Made by a program: the position numbers and the translations under genes. Shown one piece after another: positions 8,717-16,378 of a stretch of 64,000 nt of DNA. The notes under the pieces are model-generated. The model was not told where the DNA came from, ran no database searches, and worked only from the letters and a program-made list of their open reading frames with translations. The DNA is from Porphyrobacter sp. LM 6. GTDB taxonomy: Bacteria; Pseudomonadota; Alphaproteobacteria; Sphingomonadales; Sphingomonadaceae. Location: contig NZ_CP017113.1 of the NCBI RefSeq assembly GCF_001720465.1, positions 1,550,001-1,614,000 on the forward strand, given 5' to 3'. Within the stretch, counting starts at the first letter, position 1. Each line of letters starts with the position of its first letter.

Positions 8717-10390
8717 TCAGCGGGTCAGCTTCTTGTAGGCGAGGCGGGTCGGACGATCCGCCGCATCACCCAGACGGCGACGCTTGTCTTCCTCGTAGGC
8801 TTCGAAGTTGCCTTCGAACCATTCGACATGGCTGTTGCCTTCGAAGGCGAGGATGTGGGTTGCCAGACGGTCGAGGAAGAAGCGGTCGTGGCTGATGACC
8901 ACGGCGCAGCCTGCAAAGTTCTCGATCGCGTCTTCAAGCGCGGCGAGGGTTTCGACGTCGAGATCGTTGGTCGGTTCGTCCAGCAGCAGCACGTTGCCGC
9001 CGGCCTTAAGCATCTTGGCCATGTGCACGCGGTTGCGCTCACCGCCCGATAGCTTGCCGACGTTCTTCTGCTGGTCCGCGCCCTTGAAGTTGAACGCGCC
9101 GACATAGGCGCGCGTGCTCATGTCCTGCCCGTTGACCTTCATATAATCGAGCCCGTCGGAGATTTCCTCCCAGACGTTCTTGGTCGGGTCGAGATGGTCG
9201 CGGCTCTGGTCGACAAAGCCCAGCCGCACGGTCGAGCCGATCTCGATCGTGCCGCTGTCGGGCTGTTCCTTGCCGGTGAGGATCTTGAACAGGGTCGACT
9301 TGCCCGCGCCGTTTGGCCCGATCACCCCGACGATGCCGCCGGGGGGCAGGGTGAAGCTGAGGTTTTCGAACAGCAGCTTGTCGCCATAGGCCTTCGAGAT
9401 GTTCTTGGCCTCGATCACCTTGCCGCCAAGGCGCTCGGGCACCTGGATGACGATCTGCGCCTTGCCGACCTGACGGTTTTCCTGGCTGTTCTGGAGCTCT
9501 TCGAACTTGCGGATACGCGCCTTGGACTTGGTCTGGCGCGCGGCCGGGGTCTGCCGGATCCATTCGAGTTCGCGTTGCAGCGCTTTCTGCTTGCCGGATT
9601 CCTCGCGGCTTTCCTGCTCCATGCGCTTGGCCTTCTTCTCGAGATAGGTCGAGTAGTTGCCTTCGTAGGGATAGTAGGAGCCGCGATCGAGCTCGAGGAT
9701 CCACTCCACCACGTTGTCGAGGAAGTAGCGGTCGTGGGTGATCATCAGCACCGCGCCGGCATATTCCTTGAGGTGGTTTTCCAGCCACAGGACGCTTTCG
9801 GCATCGAGGTGGTTGGTCGGCTCGTCCAGCAGCAGGATCGAGGGCTTCTGGATCAGCAGGCGGGTGAGCGCGACGCGGCGCTTCTCGCCGCCCGACAGGT
9901 CCTTCACCGGCCAGTCGCCCGGCGGGCAGCGCAGCGCTTCCATCGCCACTTCGAGCTGGTTGTCGAGCGTCCAGCCATCGACCGCGTCGATCTTGTCCTG
10001 AAGCTCGCCCATTTCCGCGCCGAGCGTGTCGAAATCGGCATCCGGCTCGCACATCAACGCCGAGATCTCGTTGAAGCGATCGACCATGTCGGCGATCCCG
10101 CGCGCGCCGTCCTTGACGTTTTCGAGCACGGTCTTGGTCGGATCAAGCTCGGGCTCCTGCTCGAGATAGCCGATGGTGATGTTCTCGCCCGGCCAAGCCT
10201 CGCCGGTGAAATCCTTGTCGATCCCCGCCATGATCTTGATCAGGGTCGATTTGCCCGCGCCATTGGGGCCGACGATGCCGATCTTCGCGCCCTGATAGAA
10301 CTGGAGCGAGATGTTGTTCAGCACCGGTTTCTGGGCGCCGGGGAAGGTCTTGGTCATGCCCTTCATGACAAAGGCGTATTGCGCGGCCAT
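8717..10390 (-). CDS. ettA: Energy-dependent translational throttle protein EttA (ABC-F)
   Basis: A 557-residue soluble protein with two ABC ATPase domains. Both Walker A motifs read GPNGAGKST; the signature motifs are LSGGEKRR and LSGGERNR; the Walker B motifs are LLLDEPTNHLD and LLLDEPTNDLD. The linker between the domains, rich in Lys/Glu/Arg (YLEKKAKRMEQESREE), matches the P-site tRNA interaction motif and arm of EttA. Length and the N-terminus QYAFVMKGMTKTFPG also match EttA, which gates the first elongation step according to ATP/ADP level. It starts with ATG at 10390 and is divergent from the M28 peptidase gene. Confidence 0.95.
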   Translation of the reverse strand: MAAQYAFVMKGMTKTFPGAQKPVLNNISLQFYQGAKIGIVGPNGAGKSTLIKIMAGIDKDFTGEAWPGENITIGYLEQEPELDPTKTVLENVKDGARGIADMVDRFNEISALMCEPDADFDTLGAEMGELQDKIDAVDGWTLDNQLEVAMEALRCPPGDWPVKDLSGGEKRRVALTRLLIQKPSILLLDEPTNHLDAESVLWLENHLKEYAGAVLMITHDRYFLDNVVEWILELDRGSYYPYEGNYSTYLEKKAKRMEQESREESGKQKALQRELEWIRQTPAARQTKSKARIRKFEELQNSQENRQVGKAQIVIQVPERLGGKVIEAKNISKAYGDKLLFENLSFTLPPGGIVGVIGPNGAGKSTLFKILTGKEQPDSGTIEIGSTVRLGFVDQSRDHLDPTKNVWEEISDGLDYMKVNGQDMSTRAYVGAFNFKGADQQKNVGKLSGGERNRVHMAKMLKAGGNVLLLDEPTNDLDVETLAALEDAIENFAGCAVVISHDRFFLDRLATHILAFEGNSHVEWFEGNFEAYEEDKRRRLGDAADRPTRLAYKKLTR

Positions 10391-10510
10391 CGGTTAAGTC
10401 CTTCGGGATCGAATAATCGGGTGGGGAGGTTTGGAAGCGCAGATAGGGAAGGGGAGGGACAAGGGCAAGCGGCTAGACAGGCTCGCGGGGCAGGCTTAGC
10501 ACCTGCGGCC

Positions 10511-11929
10511 ATGACCAAGCCTCTTGCTGCGCTGATCGCGCTCTCGCTCGCCGCTCCGGCCTTCGCCAACACGCCATCCCCGCGCCCGACGCTGGAACAG
10601 GCTGCCGACAATGCGCTGGGCGGAGACGTCCACGCGTGGGATTTCGTTGAAGGGATCACCACCGAAGTCGGTCAGCGGCAGGCCGGAACCGAGGCCGAAG
10701 CGCGTGGGCGTGCATGGGCTGCCGAATGGCTGCGGCGCAAGGGCTTCCAGAACATCGCGATCGAACCCTTCATGATGTCGACCTGGGTGCCGGGTGAGCC
10801 GGGCAAGGCGGAGATCGTCAGCCCCTTTCCGCAGAGCTTCGCCATCGCGCCGCTGGGTGACACTGCCTCGACTGGGCCGGACGGGATCACCGCCGAGGTG
10901 GTGATGTTCAAGACCGTCGCCGATCTGGTCGCCGCGCCCGAGGGCAGCCTGAAGGGCAAGATCGCTTTCGTTAGCAACACGATGACCCGCACGCAGGACG
11001 GCAGCCAGTACGGCTTTGCTGGCCCCACGCGCTGGGTCGCCTCGGGTATCGCGGCGAGCAAGGGGGCGGTCGCGACCGTCATCAAGTCGGTCGGCACCGA
11101 TAGCCACCGCAATCCGCACACCGGCGGCACGGACTTTCCCGAAGGCGTAAAGCCCACGCCCGCAGGCGCACTGAGCAATCCCGATGCGGCGAACCTCGAA
11201 CGCATGTTTCGCCGTGCGGATGGCAAGCCGATCACGATGAAGCTGGTGCTGACCCCGCGTTTCCTTGGGGAAACCGAGAGCGGCAACGTGGTGGGCGAGA
11301 TCGTGGGGCGCAATCCCACGCTTCCGCCCGTGTTGCTCGCTTGTCACCTCGACAGCTGGTGGAATGGCACGGGCGCGATCGATGATGGCGCTGGCTGCGG
11401 GATCATCGCTGCCGCTGCCCGCAATGTGAGCGTGGTCGGCCAACCGCTGCGCACCATCCGCGTGCTGTTCGCGGGTGCCGAGGAGGTCGGGCTGTTCGGC
11501 TCGGTCGCCTATAGCAAGGCGCATATCGACGAGCCGATCGCGGTCGGCCTCGAAAGCGATTTCGGCGCGGACCGCATCTGGCGCTTCGACAGCAATTTCC
11601 GCACCAGCAATCCGGCGCTGCACAAGAAAATCGCCGCTGCCGTCGTGCGCTTCGGCGTTTCGAGCGGCACCGATGTCGCGGGCGGCGGGGCCGATCTCAA
11701 CATTGTGCGTGACCAGAAGGGCGCGCTGGTCGATCTCCAGCAGGATGGCACCCGCTATTTCGACCTGCACCACACGCCCGACGACACGCTCGACAAGATC
11801 GATCCGGTGCAACTGCGCCAGAATGTCGCGGTGTGGACGCAGGTGGTGGGCATCCTCGCCAACGAGGAAACCGCGATCCTGACCGGAACGCCGGTTCCGG
11901 CCGCGCCGCCGATCATGGGCGCGAAGTAA
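10511..11929 (+). CDS. Secreted M28-family zinc aminopeptidase
   Basis: A 472-residue exported metallopeptidase. The signal peptide is MTKPLAALIALSLAAPAFAN. The first half contains the vacuolar-sorting-receptor-like insert common in this family. Zinc ligands and catalytic residues fit CHLDSWWNGTGAIDDGAGCG (His and bridging Asp), FAGAEEVGLFGS (Glu-Glu pair), ESDFGADR (Asp) and DLHHTPDDTLDKID (His). It should act in the periplasm on peptide N-termini or dipeptides. The ATG at 10511 follows ettA divergently by 120 bp. It converges on copC. Confidence 0.87.
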   Translation: MTKPLAALIALSLAAPAFANTPSPRPTLEQAADNALGGDVHAWDFVEGITTEVGQRQAGTEAEARGRAWAAEWLRRKGFQNIAIEPFMMSTWVPGEPGKAEIVSPFPQSFAIAPLGDTASTGPDGITAEVVMFKTVADLVAAPEGSLKGKIAFVSNTMTRTQDGSQYGFAGPTRWVASGIAASKGAVATVIKSVGTDSHRNPHTGGTDFPEGVKPTPAGALSNPDAANLERMFRRADGKPITMKLVLTPRFLGETESGNVVGEIVGRNPTLPPVLLACHLDSWWNGTGAIDDGAGCGIIAAAARNVSVVGQPLRTIRVLFAGAEEVGLFGSVAYSKAHIDEPIAVGLESDFGADRIWRFDSNFRTSNPALHKKIAAAVVRFGVSSGTDVAGGGADLNIVRDQKGALVDLQQDGTRYFDLHHTPDDTLDKIDPVQLRQNVAVWTQVVGILANEETAILTGTPVPAAPPIMGAK

Positions 11930-11947
11930 GCCGCACGGGGCTGCGGC
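11930..11947. terminator. Short GC hairpin between M28 peptidase gene and copC
   Basis: GCCGCA (11930-11935) and TGCGGC (11942-11947) are perfect inverted arms around a 6-nt loop between two convergent stop codons. There is no U-tract, so termination strength is uncertain. Confidence 0.4.
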
Positions 11948-11950
11948 GCG

Positions 11951-12334
11951 TCAGCTCACCTTGAAGGTGAAGGCGCCGTTCAAGCGCTTGCCGTCGGTCC
12001 CCGTCGCCTGCCAGCGCACCTCGTAGGTGCCGGTGGGCAGCGGCTTCCTGAGCGTGAGCGTCAGCGTCTTGCCGTCCGCACTCCAGCTAGGTGTGACGTT
12101 GCGGATCGGCATTTCGCCGTGGTTCGCCATGCCCGGCATCGCGGTCATGATGATGCTGGCCGCCGCCGTGCTTTGATTGACCGGCTTGGCGAAGGTGATC
12201 GCGACAGTCTTGGGCGCCTTGACCGTCGAGCCCGCTTCGGGGCTGGTGGTCGTAGCCATCTGCACCTGGGCGGCAAGTCCGGCAGGAACCAGCGCGGCGA
12301 GCGCGAGAGCGGCGGCGAAAGCGGGGATACGCAT
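11951..12334 (-). CDS. copC: CopC-like periplasmic copper-binding protein
   Basis: A 127-residue protein with a signal peptide ending near GLAAQ (residue 23) and a single CopC beta-barrel domain (SPEAGSTVKAPKTVAITF, then LPTGTYEVRWQATGTDGK, then LNGAFTFKV). A Met/His cluster MTAMPGMANHGEM (residues 63-75) resembles the Cu(I) site of CopC. The mature N-terminus lacks the His that normally starts CopC, and the usual C-terminal DGH reads DGK (residues 114-116), so the Cu(II) site appears lost. It is the last gene of the copA-copB-copC run, 24 bp after copB, and would hand copper between periplasmic partners. Confidence 0.85.
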   Translation of the reverse strand: MRIPAFAAALALAALVPAGLAAQVQMATTTSPEAGSTVKAPKTVAITFAKPVNQSTAAASIIMTAMPGMANHGEMPIRNVTPSWSADGKTLTLTLRKPLPTGTYEVRWQATGTDGKRLNGAFTFKVS

Positions 12335-12358
12335 GGGGGAAGTGTCCTCGGGGGTAAA

Positions 12359-13261
12359 TCAGAACCAGAAGCGGATGCCGGCAACCAGGCTGGTGACCGA
12401 CGGATCCTCGCCGCGCGCGCGGGCGAAATCAGCGCCGTTGCCGGTGCGCCATGATTGCTCGATGCCGATATAGGGCGCGAATTCGCGTTTCAACTCGTAA
12501 CGCAGCCGTGCGCCGATTTCGATCTGGTCGAGCCCCGCGCCGACGCCGAGCAGGGGAATGTCTTGCGCTGAGAGGTTCGCCTCGACGCGTGGCTGGAGGA
12601 TCAGGCGCTGGGTGATGCGCTGGTCGACCTCTGCCTCGATCCGCGCGGTCACATCGCCGCGGGTGCTCACGAACAGCGCGGCGTCCACCTCGAACATGTA
12701 GGGCGCAAGGCCCTGCACGCCGATCACGGCATGGGTGGTGTCCGGCCCGGCAATGTCGTGGCGTATGCCGGCCTGAAAGTCCCAGAACGGCATGAACGCC
12801 TTGGCATAGAGCGCCTGCACCTCGGCATCATCGGGCTTGCTGCCAAACGCGCCTTCGCCTTCGCTCTTGAACCACAGGCGCTCTGTCGGGCCGCCGTAGT
12901 AGCCCTGAATGTCCCAGAGATAGGCATCCGTGCCCTCGCGCACCTGCGCCTCCATGCGGTCGCCCTGGAACCAGAACACCGGGAAATCGCCGTGGGTTTT
13001 GGCCAGCTCCTCGCGCGAGGCGGCCATCGCCTCTGCGCCCCAGATTGCATCGGCCGCGCGCGGCGGGCCGCTGCCGGCTTCGGGCGGGGGCGGGGTCTCC
13101 ATCGTCGGGCCGGGGGAGGCGGGCGGGGCCGGCTCGCCCATGTCGTGGCCGGCGTGTGGATCGGCTTGCGCGGGCGGCGCGTGGTCGTGATGCTGATGGG
13201 CATCCTGCGCGGCGAGCGGGCCTGCGCCGGTCAGCGCCAGAAAGGCAAGGGCGGTTCTCAC
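12359..13261 (-). CDS. copB: Outer-membrane copper resistance protein CopB
   Basis: A 300-residue protein with a signal peptide (RTALAFLALTGAGPLAAQ). A His/Met-rich segment follows (DAHQHHDHAPP, then DPHAGHDMG) that would bind copper, then a Pro-rich linker and a C-terminal beta-barrel domain ending in an aromatic residue (AGIRFWF), as expected for an outer-membrane protein. I chose the GTG at 13261 because the signal peptide begins there and GTGA overlaps the copA stop; a longer frame reaches upstream inside copA. Predicted role: copper sequestration or efflux across the outer membrane. Confidence 0.9.
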   Translation of the reverse strand: MRTALAFLALTGAGPLAAQDAHQHHDHAPPAQADPHAGHDMGEPAPPASPGPTMETPPPPEAGSGPPRAADAIWGAEAMAASREELAKTHGDFPVFWFQGDRMEAQVREGTDAYLWDIQGYYGGPTERLWFKSEGEGAFGSKPDDAEVQALYAKAFMPFWDFQAGIRHDIAGPDTTHAVIGVQGLAPYMFEVDAALFVSTRGDVTARIEAEVDQRITQRLILQPRVEANLSAQDIPLLGVGAGLDQIEIGARLRYELKREFAPYIGIEQSWRTGNGADFARARGEDPSVTSLVAGIRFWF

Positions 13262-14973
13262 TTCGCGCCCTCCGGCCCCAAGACCGTGACGGTCTGCATC
13301 ATCCCGCCGTGCATGTGGTAAAGCAGGTGGCAATGGAAGGCCCAGTCACCCGGCTCATTCGCGGTCAGATCGAACTGGGCGCTCGCCCCCGGCTTTACGA
13401 TCACTACATTCTTGCGCGGCTGATGGGCGGCATCCTCGCCGTTCACCAGCTCGAAGAACATCCCGTGCAGGTGGATCGGGTGCGCCATCATGGTGTTGTT
13501 GATCAGCTTGACCCGCACCCGCTCGTTCCACGCGAAGCGGATCGGATCGTCGCTGACGGCGGAATACATCTTGCCGTCGAACGACCACATGTAGCGTTCC
13601 ATGTTGCCGGTGAGATGCAGCTCCAGCAGGCGTGAAGGCTCGCGCGTGTCGCGGTTGGGCTCCAGCGCGCTGAGCATTCGGTAGTTGAGCACGCGGTGGG
13701 GCACATCGCGCAGCCCGAGGCCGGGGTCACCCAGCTTGTCGACTGGCGCCATCGCAACCATGTCGATCCCGGGGCCGATTTCGACATCGGGCGGCAGGAG
13801 CAGCGTGTCGCGCATTTTCATGCCGTCCATGCTGTGGCCCTCGCCCATGTCCCCGTGGTTCATCCCCATATCGCCCATGTTAAGCAGCGGGGGCTTGCGC
13901 GGCGGCGGGATGGCTGCACGCGCACCGGGGCGGCTGGCGAGCGTCGCCAGCGCCATGCCGGAACGGTCCATGCTCTCGGCGATGATGGTGTATGCATCCT
14001 CGGCGCGCGGGGTGACGATCACGTCGTAGATTTCCGCCGTGCCGATCTGGAATTCGTCAACCTCGACCGGCTTCACGTTCTGGCCGTCGGCGGCGATCAC
14101 CGTCATCGGCAGGCCGGGGATGCGCAGGTTGAAGAAGGTCTGCGCCGCACCGTTGATGACGCGCAGGCGCACACGCTCGCTGGGGTTGAACAGGTATTCC
14201 AGCCCTTCCTTCGGCCCGCGTCCGTTGGCGAGGTAGGTGTAGGTGGAGCCGGTCACATCGGCGATATCGGTCGCGGGCATCCGCATTTCGGCCCACATCC
14301 GCCGGTCTGCCGCGGTGAGGGGATATTCGTCGCTCCAGCTGGTCTGCTGGTAGTTGAAATAGCCTTCGCCCTTGCGCAGCCGGTCCATGATGAAGTGCGG
14401 ATGGAGCGGCGTGAACTCGCTCAGGACGAGGATGTAGTCGCGGTCATACTCCGCCGGCTCGGCCCCTGCGGGATCGATGATCAGCGGGCCGTAATGGCCC
14501 TGCTGTTCCTGAAGACCGGAATGCGAGTGGTACCAGTAGGTGCCCGTCTGCCGGATCGGGAATTCGTAGGTGAAGGTCTGCCCCGGCTTGATCCCCGGGA
14601 AGCTGATCCCCGGCACTCCGTCCATGTGAAACGGCAGCAGCAGTCCGTGCCAGTGGATCGAGGTATCCTCGTCCAGATTGTTGGTGACGTTGAGGCGGAC
14701 GTTCTGGCCTTCGGTGAGGCGGATGAGCGGCCCCGGCACGCTGCCATTGACGGCGATGCCGTGGCCCTTGCGCCCCTGAACCACGCGCGGGCCGTGGCCG
14801 ACCGACAGATCGATCACAGGGCCGCGCACCTCGTCGAAACCGACGCGGATCGGCGCGCCGCCTTTCATGGCGTGCAGCGAATGCCCCTGCGCCCAGGCGG
14901 GCATAGCGGCAAAGGCCGAGGCGGCTCCGGCAGCCCTGACAAAGCTGCGGCGTGAGAGAGAAGGAATGGTCAT
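13258..14973 (-). CDS. copA: Multicopper oxidase CopA (copper resistance)
   Basis: A 571-residue periplasmic multicopper oxidase. It has a Tat signal (LSRRSFVRAAGAAS) and three cupredoxin domains. Trinuclear-site motifs are SIHWHGLLLPFHMDG, YWYHSHSGLQEQQG, HPIHLHGMFFELV and HCHLLYHMHGGM, the last containing the type 1 copper ligands. A Met/His-rich segment (MGDMGMNHGDMGEGHSMDG) before the third domain is characteristic of CopA and binds Cu(I). The enzyme oxidises Cu(I) to the less toxic Cu(II). It starts 6 bp after the regulator gene, so regulator, copA, copB and copC probably form one transcript. Confidence 0.95.
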   Translation of the reverse strand: MTIPSLSRRSFVRAAGAASAFAAMPAWAQGHSLHAMKGGAPIRVGFDEVRGPVIDLSVGHGPRVVQGRKGHGIAVNGSVPGPLIRLTEGQNVRLNVTNNLDEDTSIHWHGLLLPFHMDGVPGISFPGIKPGQTFTYEFPIRQTGTYWYHSHSGLQEQQGHYGPLIIDPAGAEPAEYDRDYILVLSEFTPLHPHFIMDRLRKGEGYFNYQQTSWSDEYPLTAADRRMWAEMRMPATDIADVTGSTYTYLANGRGPKEGLEYLFNPSERVRLRVINGAAQTFFNLRIPGLPMTVIAADGQNVKPVEVDEFQIGTAEIYDVIVTPRAEDAYTIIAESMDRSGMALATLASRPGARAAIPPPRKPPLLNMGDMGMNHGDMGEGHSMDGMKMRDTLLLPPDVEIGPGIDMVAMAPVDKLGDPGLGLRDVPHRVLNYRMLSALEPNRDTREPSRLLELHLTGNMERYMWSFDGKMYSAVSDDPIRFAWNERVRVKLINNTMMAHPIHLHGMFFELVNGEDAAHQPRKNVVIVKPGASAQFDLTANEPGDWAFHCHLLYHMHGGMMQTVTVLGPEGAK

Positions 14974-14979
14974 GGTGAC

Positions 14980-15402
14980 TTATACGCTGCGGCTACGGGT
15001 CTGGTTGCCACCCGAATTGGGTTTGGGCGGAATGCTGAAGGCATCGAGGATCGGGCATGGCCCGTCCCCGCTTTTGGCGCAGTCCGCCGCAAGATTCTTG
15101 AGCGCGGCGCGCATCGTCTTCAGCGTTGCGATCTTCTCGTCGATCGCGGCAATCCGCGCTTCGGCCAGCGCGCGGGCGGCGGCGCGATCATCGTGGTCCA
15201 GATCGAGCAGCGTGGCGATCTCCTCCAGCGTGAAGCCCGCCGTTTGCGCCGCGCGAATCGAGCGCAGCCGCTCCAGATCTCCTAGCGTATAACGCCGTGC
15301 CCCACTACCGCGTGGCGGCTCGGAAAGCAGCCCGCGACGCTGATAGAAGCGAATTGTCTCGACAGAAACACCGCCCGAACGCGCCAGATCACCGATTTTC
15401 AT
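14980..15402 (-). CDS. MerR-family metal-responsive regulator (CueR-like metal loop)
   Basis: A 140-residue regulator with an N-terminal winged helix (MKIGDLARSGGVSVETIRFYQRRG), a long dimerisation helix and a metal loop with Cys108 and Cys116. The C-x7-C spacing matches CueR (Cu(I)). The third Cys that mercury-type MerR uses at the start of the dimerisation helix is absent. It heads the copper operon and faces the glutaredoxin-MauE gene across a MerR-type promoter, so copper is the likely effector. Gold or silver response, or another thiophilic metal, cannot be excluded. Confidence 0.88.
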   Translation of the reverse strand: MKIGDLARSGGVSVETIRFYQRRGLLSEPPRGSGARRYTLGDLERLRSIRAAQTAGFTLEEIATLLDLDHDDRAAARALAEARIAAIDEKIATLKTMRAALKNLAADCAKSGDGPCPILDAFSIPPKPNSGGNQTRSRSV

Positions 15403-15411
15403 GATTGCCTC

Positions 15412-15465
15412 TTGAAACCGTACTACAGTACGGGACTTATATACGGGTCATCCGGCAAACTTCAA
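15412..15465. promoter_or_regulatory. Overlapping divergent promoters with MerR-type operator
   Basis: Forward: -35 TTGAAA at 15412-15417 and -10 TTATAT at 15437-15442, with the 19-bp spacer typical of MerR-activated promoters. The perfect dyad CCGTACTACAGTACGG (15418-15433) fills the spacer. Reverse: -35 TTGAAG on the minus strand (15465-15460), a 16-bp spacer, and -10 TATATA (15443-15438). The two promoters share the same -10 bases, so activation of the glutaredoxin-MauE gene and transcription of the cop operon should be mutually dependent. Motifs are visible; the regulatory model is inferred. Confidence 0.82.
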
Positions 15466-15478
15466 GGGAACAAATGCC

Positions 15479-16234
15479 ATGACCAAAACAGCGAAAACCG
15501 CCGTCCTTCACCGCATGGTGATGCCTGACCACACCTGCCCCTATGGCCTCAAGGCGAAGCATCTGCTCCAATCGAGAGGCTATACGGTGGAGGATCACCA
15601 CCTCACCTCACGCGTGGAAACCGACCGTTTCAAGGACGAGCACGGGGTTGCGACAACGCCGCAGACTTTCATCGATGGTGAGCGGATCGGCGGCTATGAT
15701 GATCTGCGCCGCTATTTCGGCCTAAAGGTCGCAGACCCCTCTGCCACCACCTACCGCCCGGTGATCGCGCTCTTCTCTATGACTGCGCTGATGGCGTCGG
15801 CGGCGGGCTATGCGGTGGATGGCACCCTATTCACCTTGCGGGTCGCCGAGTGGTTTGTCGCCTTTTCGATGGTCGTGTTGGCGCTCCTCAAGCTCCAGAA
15901 TGTCGAGAAGTTCGCGACCATGTTCCTCAATTACGACCTGCTGGCGAAGCGGTGGGTGCCTTATGGCCGGATCTATCCCTTTGCCGAAGGAACCGCCGGC
16001 GTGCTGATGGTGGCGGGCGCGCTCGACTGGCTGTCGATCCCGCTGGCGCTGTTCATCGGCACGGTGGGCGCGGCGAGCGTGTTCAAGGCCGTCTACATCG
16101 ACCGCCGCGAGCTCAAGTGCGCCTGCGTCGGCGGCGACAGTAACGTGCCCCTGGGCTTCATATCGCTGACAGAGAACCTCATGATGATTGCGATGGCGCT
16201 ATGGATGGCGGCCCGGCCGATGGCGATGGGCTGA
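15479..16234 (+). CDS. Glutaredoxin-MauE/DoxX fusion, membrane redox protein
   Basis: A 251-residue fusion. Residues 1-80 are a glutaredoxin domain with the active site HTCPYG (Cys20, single-Cys type) and the cis-proline segment ATTPQTF. Residues about 93-250 form a four-helix MauE/DoxX-like membrane domain with a Cys pair in ELKCACVGGDS (Cys214, Cys216). Such proteins are thought to pass reducing equivalents to membrane or periplasmic thiols. It is placed directly behind a MerR-type promoter divergent from the cop operon, so it is probably metal-induced, perhaps protecting thiols under copper stress. It starts with ATG at 15479 after AAGGGA. Confidence 0.85.
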   Translation: MTKTAKTAVLHRMVMPDHTCPYGLKAKHLLQSRGYTVEDHHLTSRVETDRFKDEHGVATTPQTFIDGERIGGYDDLRRYFGLKVADPSATTYRPVIALFSMTALMASAAGYAVDGTLFTLRVAEWFVAFSMVVLALLKLQNVEKFATMFLNYDLLAKRWVPYGRIYPFAEGTAGVLMVAGALDWLSIPLALFIGTVGAASVFKAVYIDRRELKCACVGGDSNVPLGFISLTENLMMIAMALWMAARPMAMG

Positions 16235-16240
16235 GATCGA

Positions 16241-16344
16241 GACCGCGAAAGGCCCGTTAAAATAGGTAACGCGGTAAATACCGAAGCGGTGCCAGCGCTC
16301 AGCATCAGGCTGCGGCGGGAAAGCGGAAAGGAAACCCGTGTCAT
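16241..16344 (-). pseudogene. Orphan twin-arginine leader, possible gene remnant
   Basis: The minus-strand frame from ATG 16344 encodes MTRVSFPLSRRSLMLSAGTA followed by SVFTALPILTG, a convincing Tat signal (SRRSLM, hydrophobic core, small residues). It then runs into the antisense of the glutaredoxin-MauE gene, so no mature domain exists. It may be the surviving 5' end of a deleted secreted-protein gene, or chance. It resembles the copA leader in style. Confidence 0.3.
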
Positions 16345-16365
16345 GCCGCTTTAAACGCAGCCGAA

Positions 16366-16376
16366 GGGGGGGGGGG
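16366..16376. repeat. Run of 11 G
   Basis: An uninterrupted G11 (C11 on the coding strand) lies 2 bp after the stop codon of the double P-loop gene. It is the longest mononucleotide run noticed in the window. Being outside the frame, it would not alter the protein by slippage. Confidence 0.9.
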
Positions 16377-16378
16377 CT

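Noticed and set aside
9194..11929. 911-codon frame that joins ettA antisense with the M28 peptidase
   Set aside because: Only the part from 10511 shows a signal peptide and zinc-peptidase motifs; the rest is antisense of ettA.
16366..16376. G11 considered as a phase-variation switch
   Set aside because: It lies after the stop codon of the adjacent gene and not within a frame; only a promoter or RNA-stability effect would be possible.
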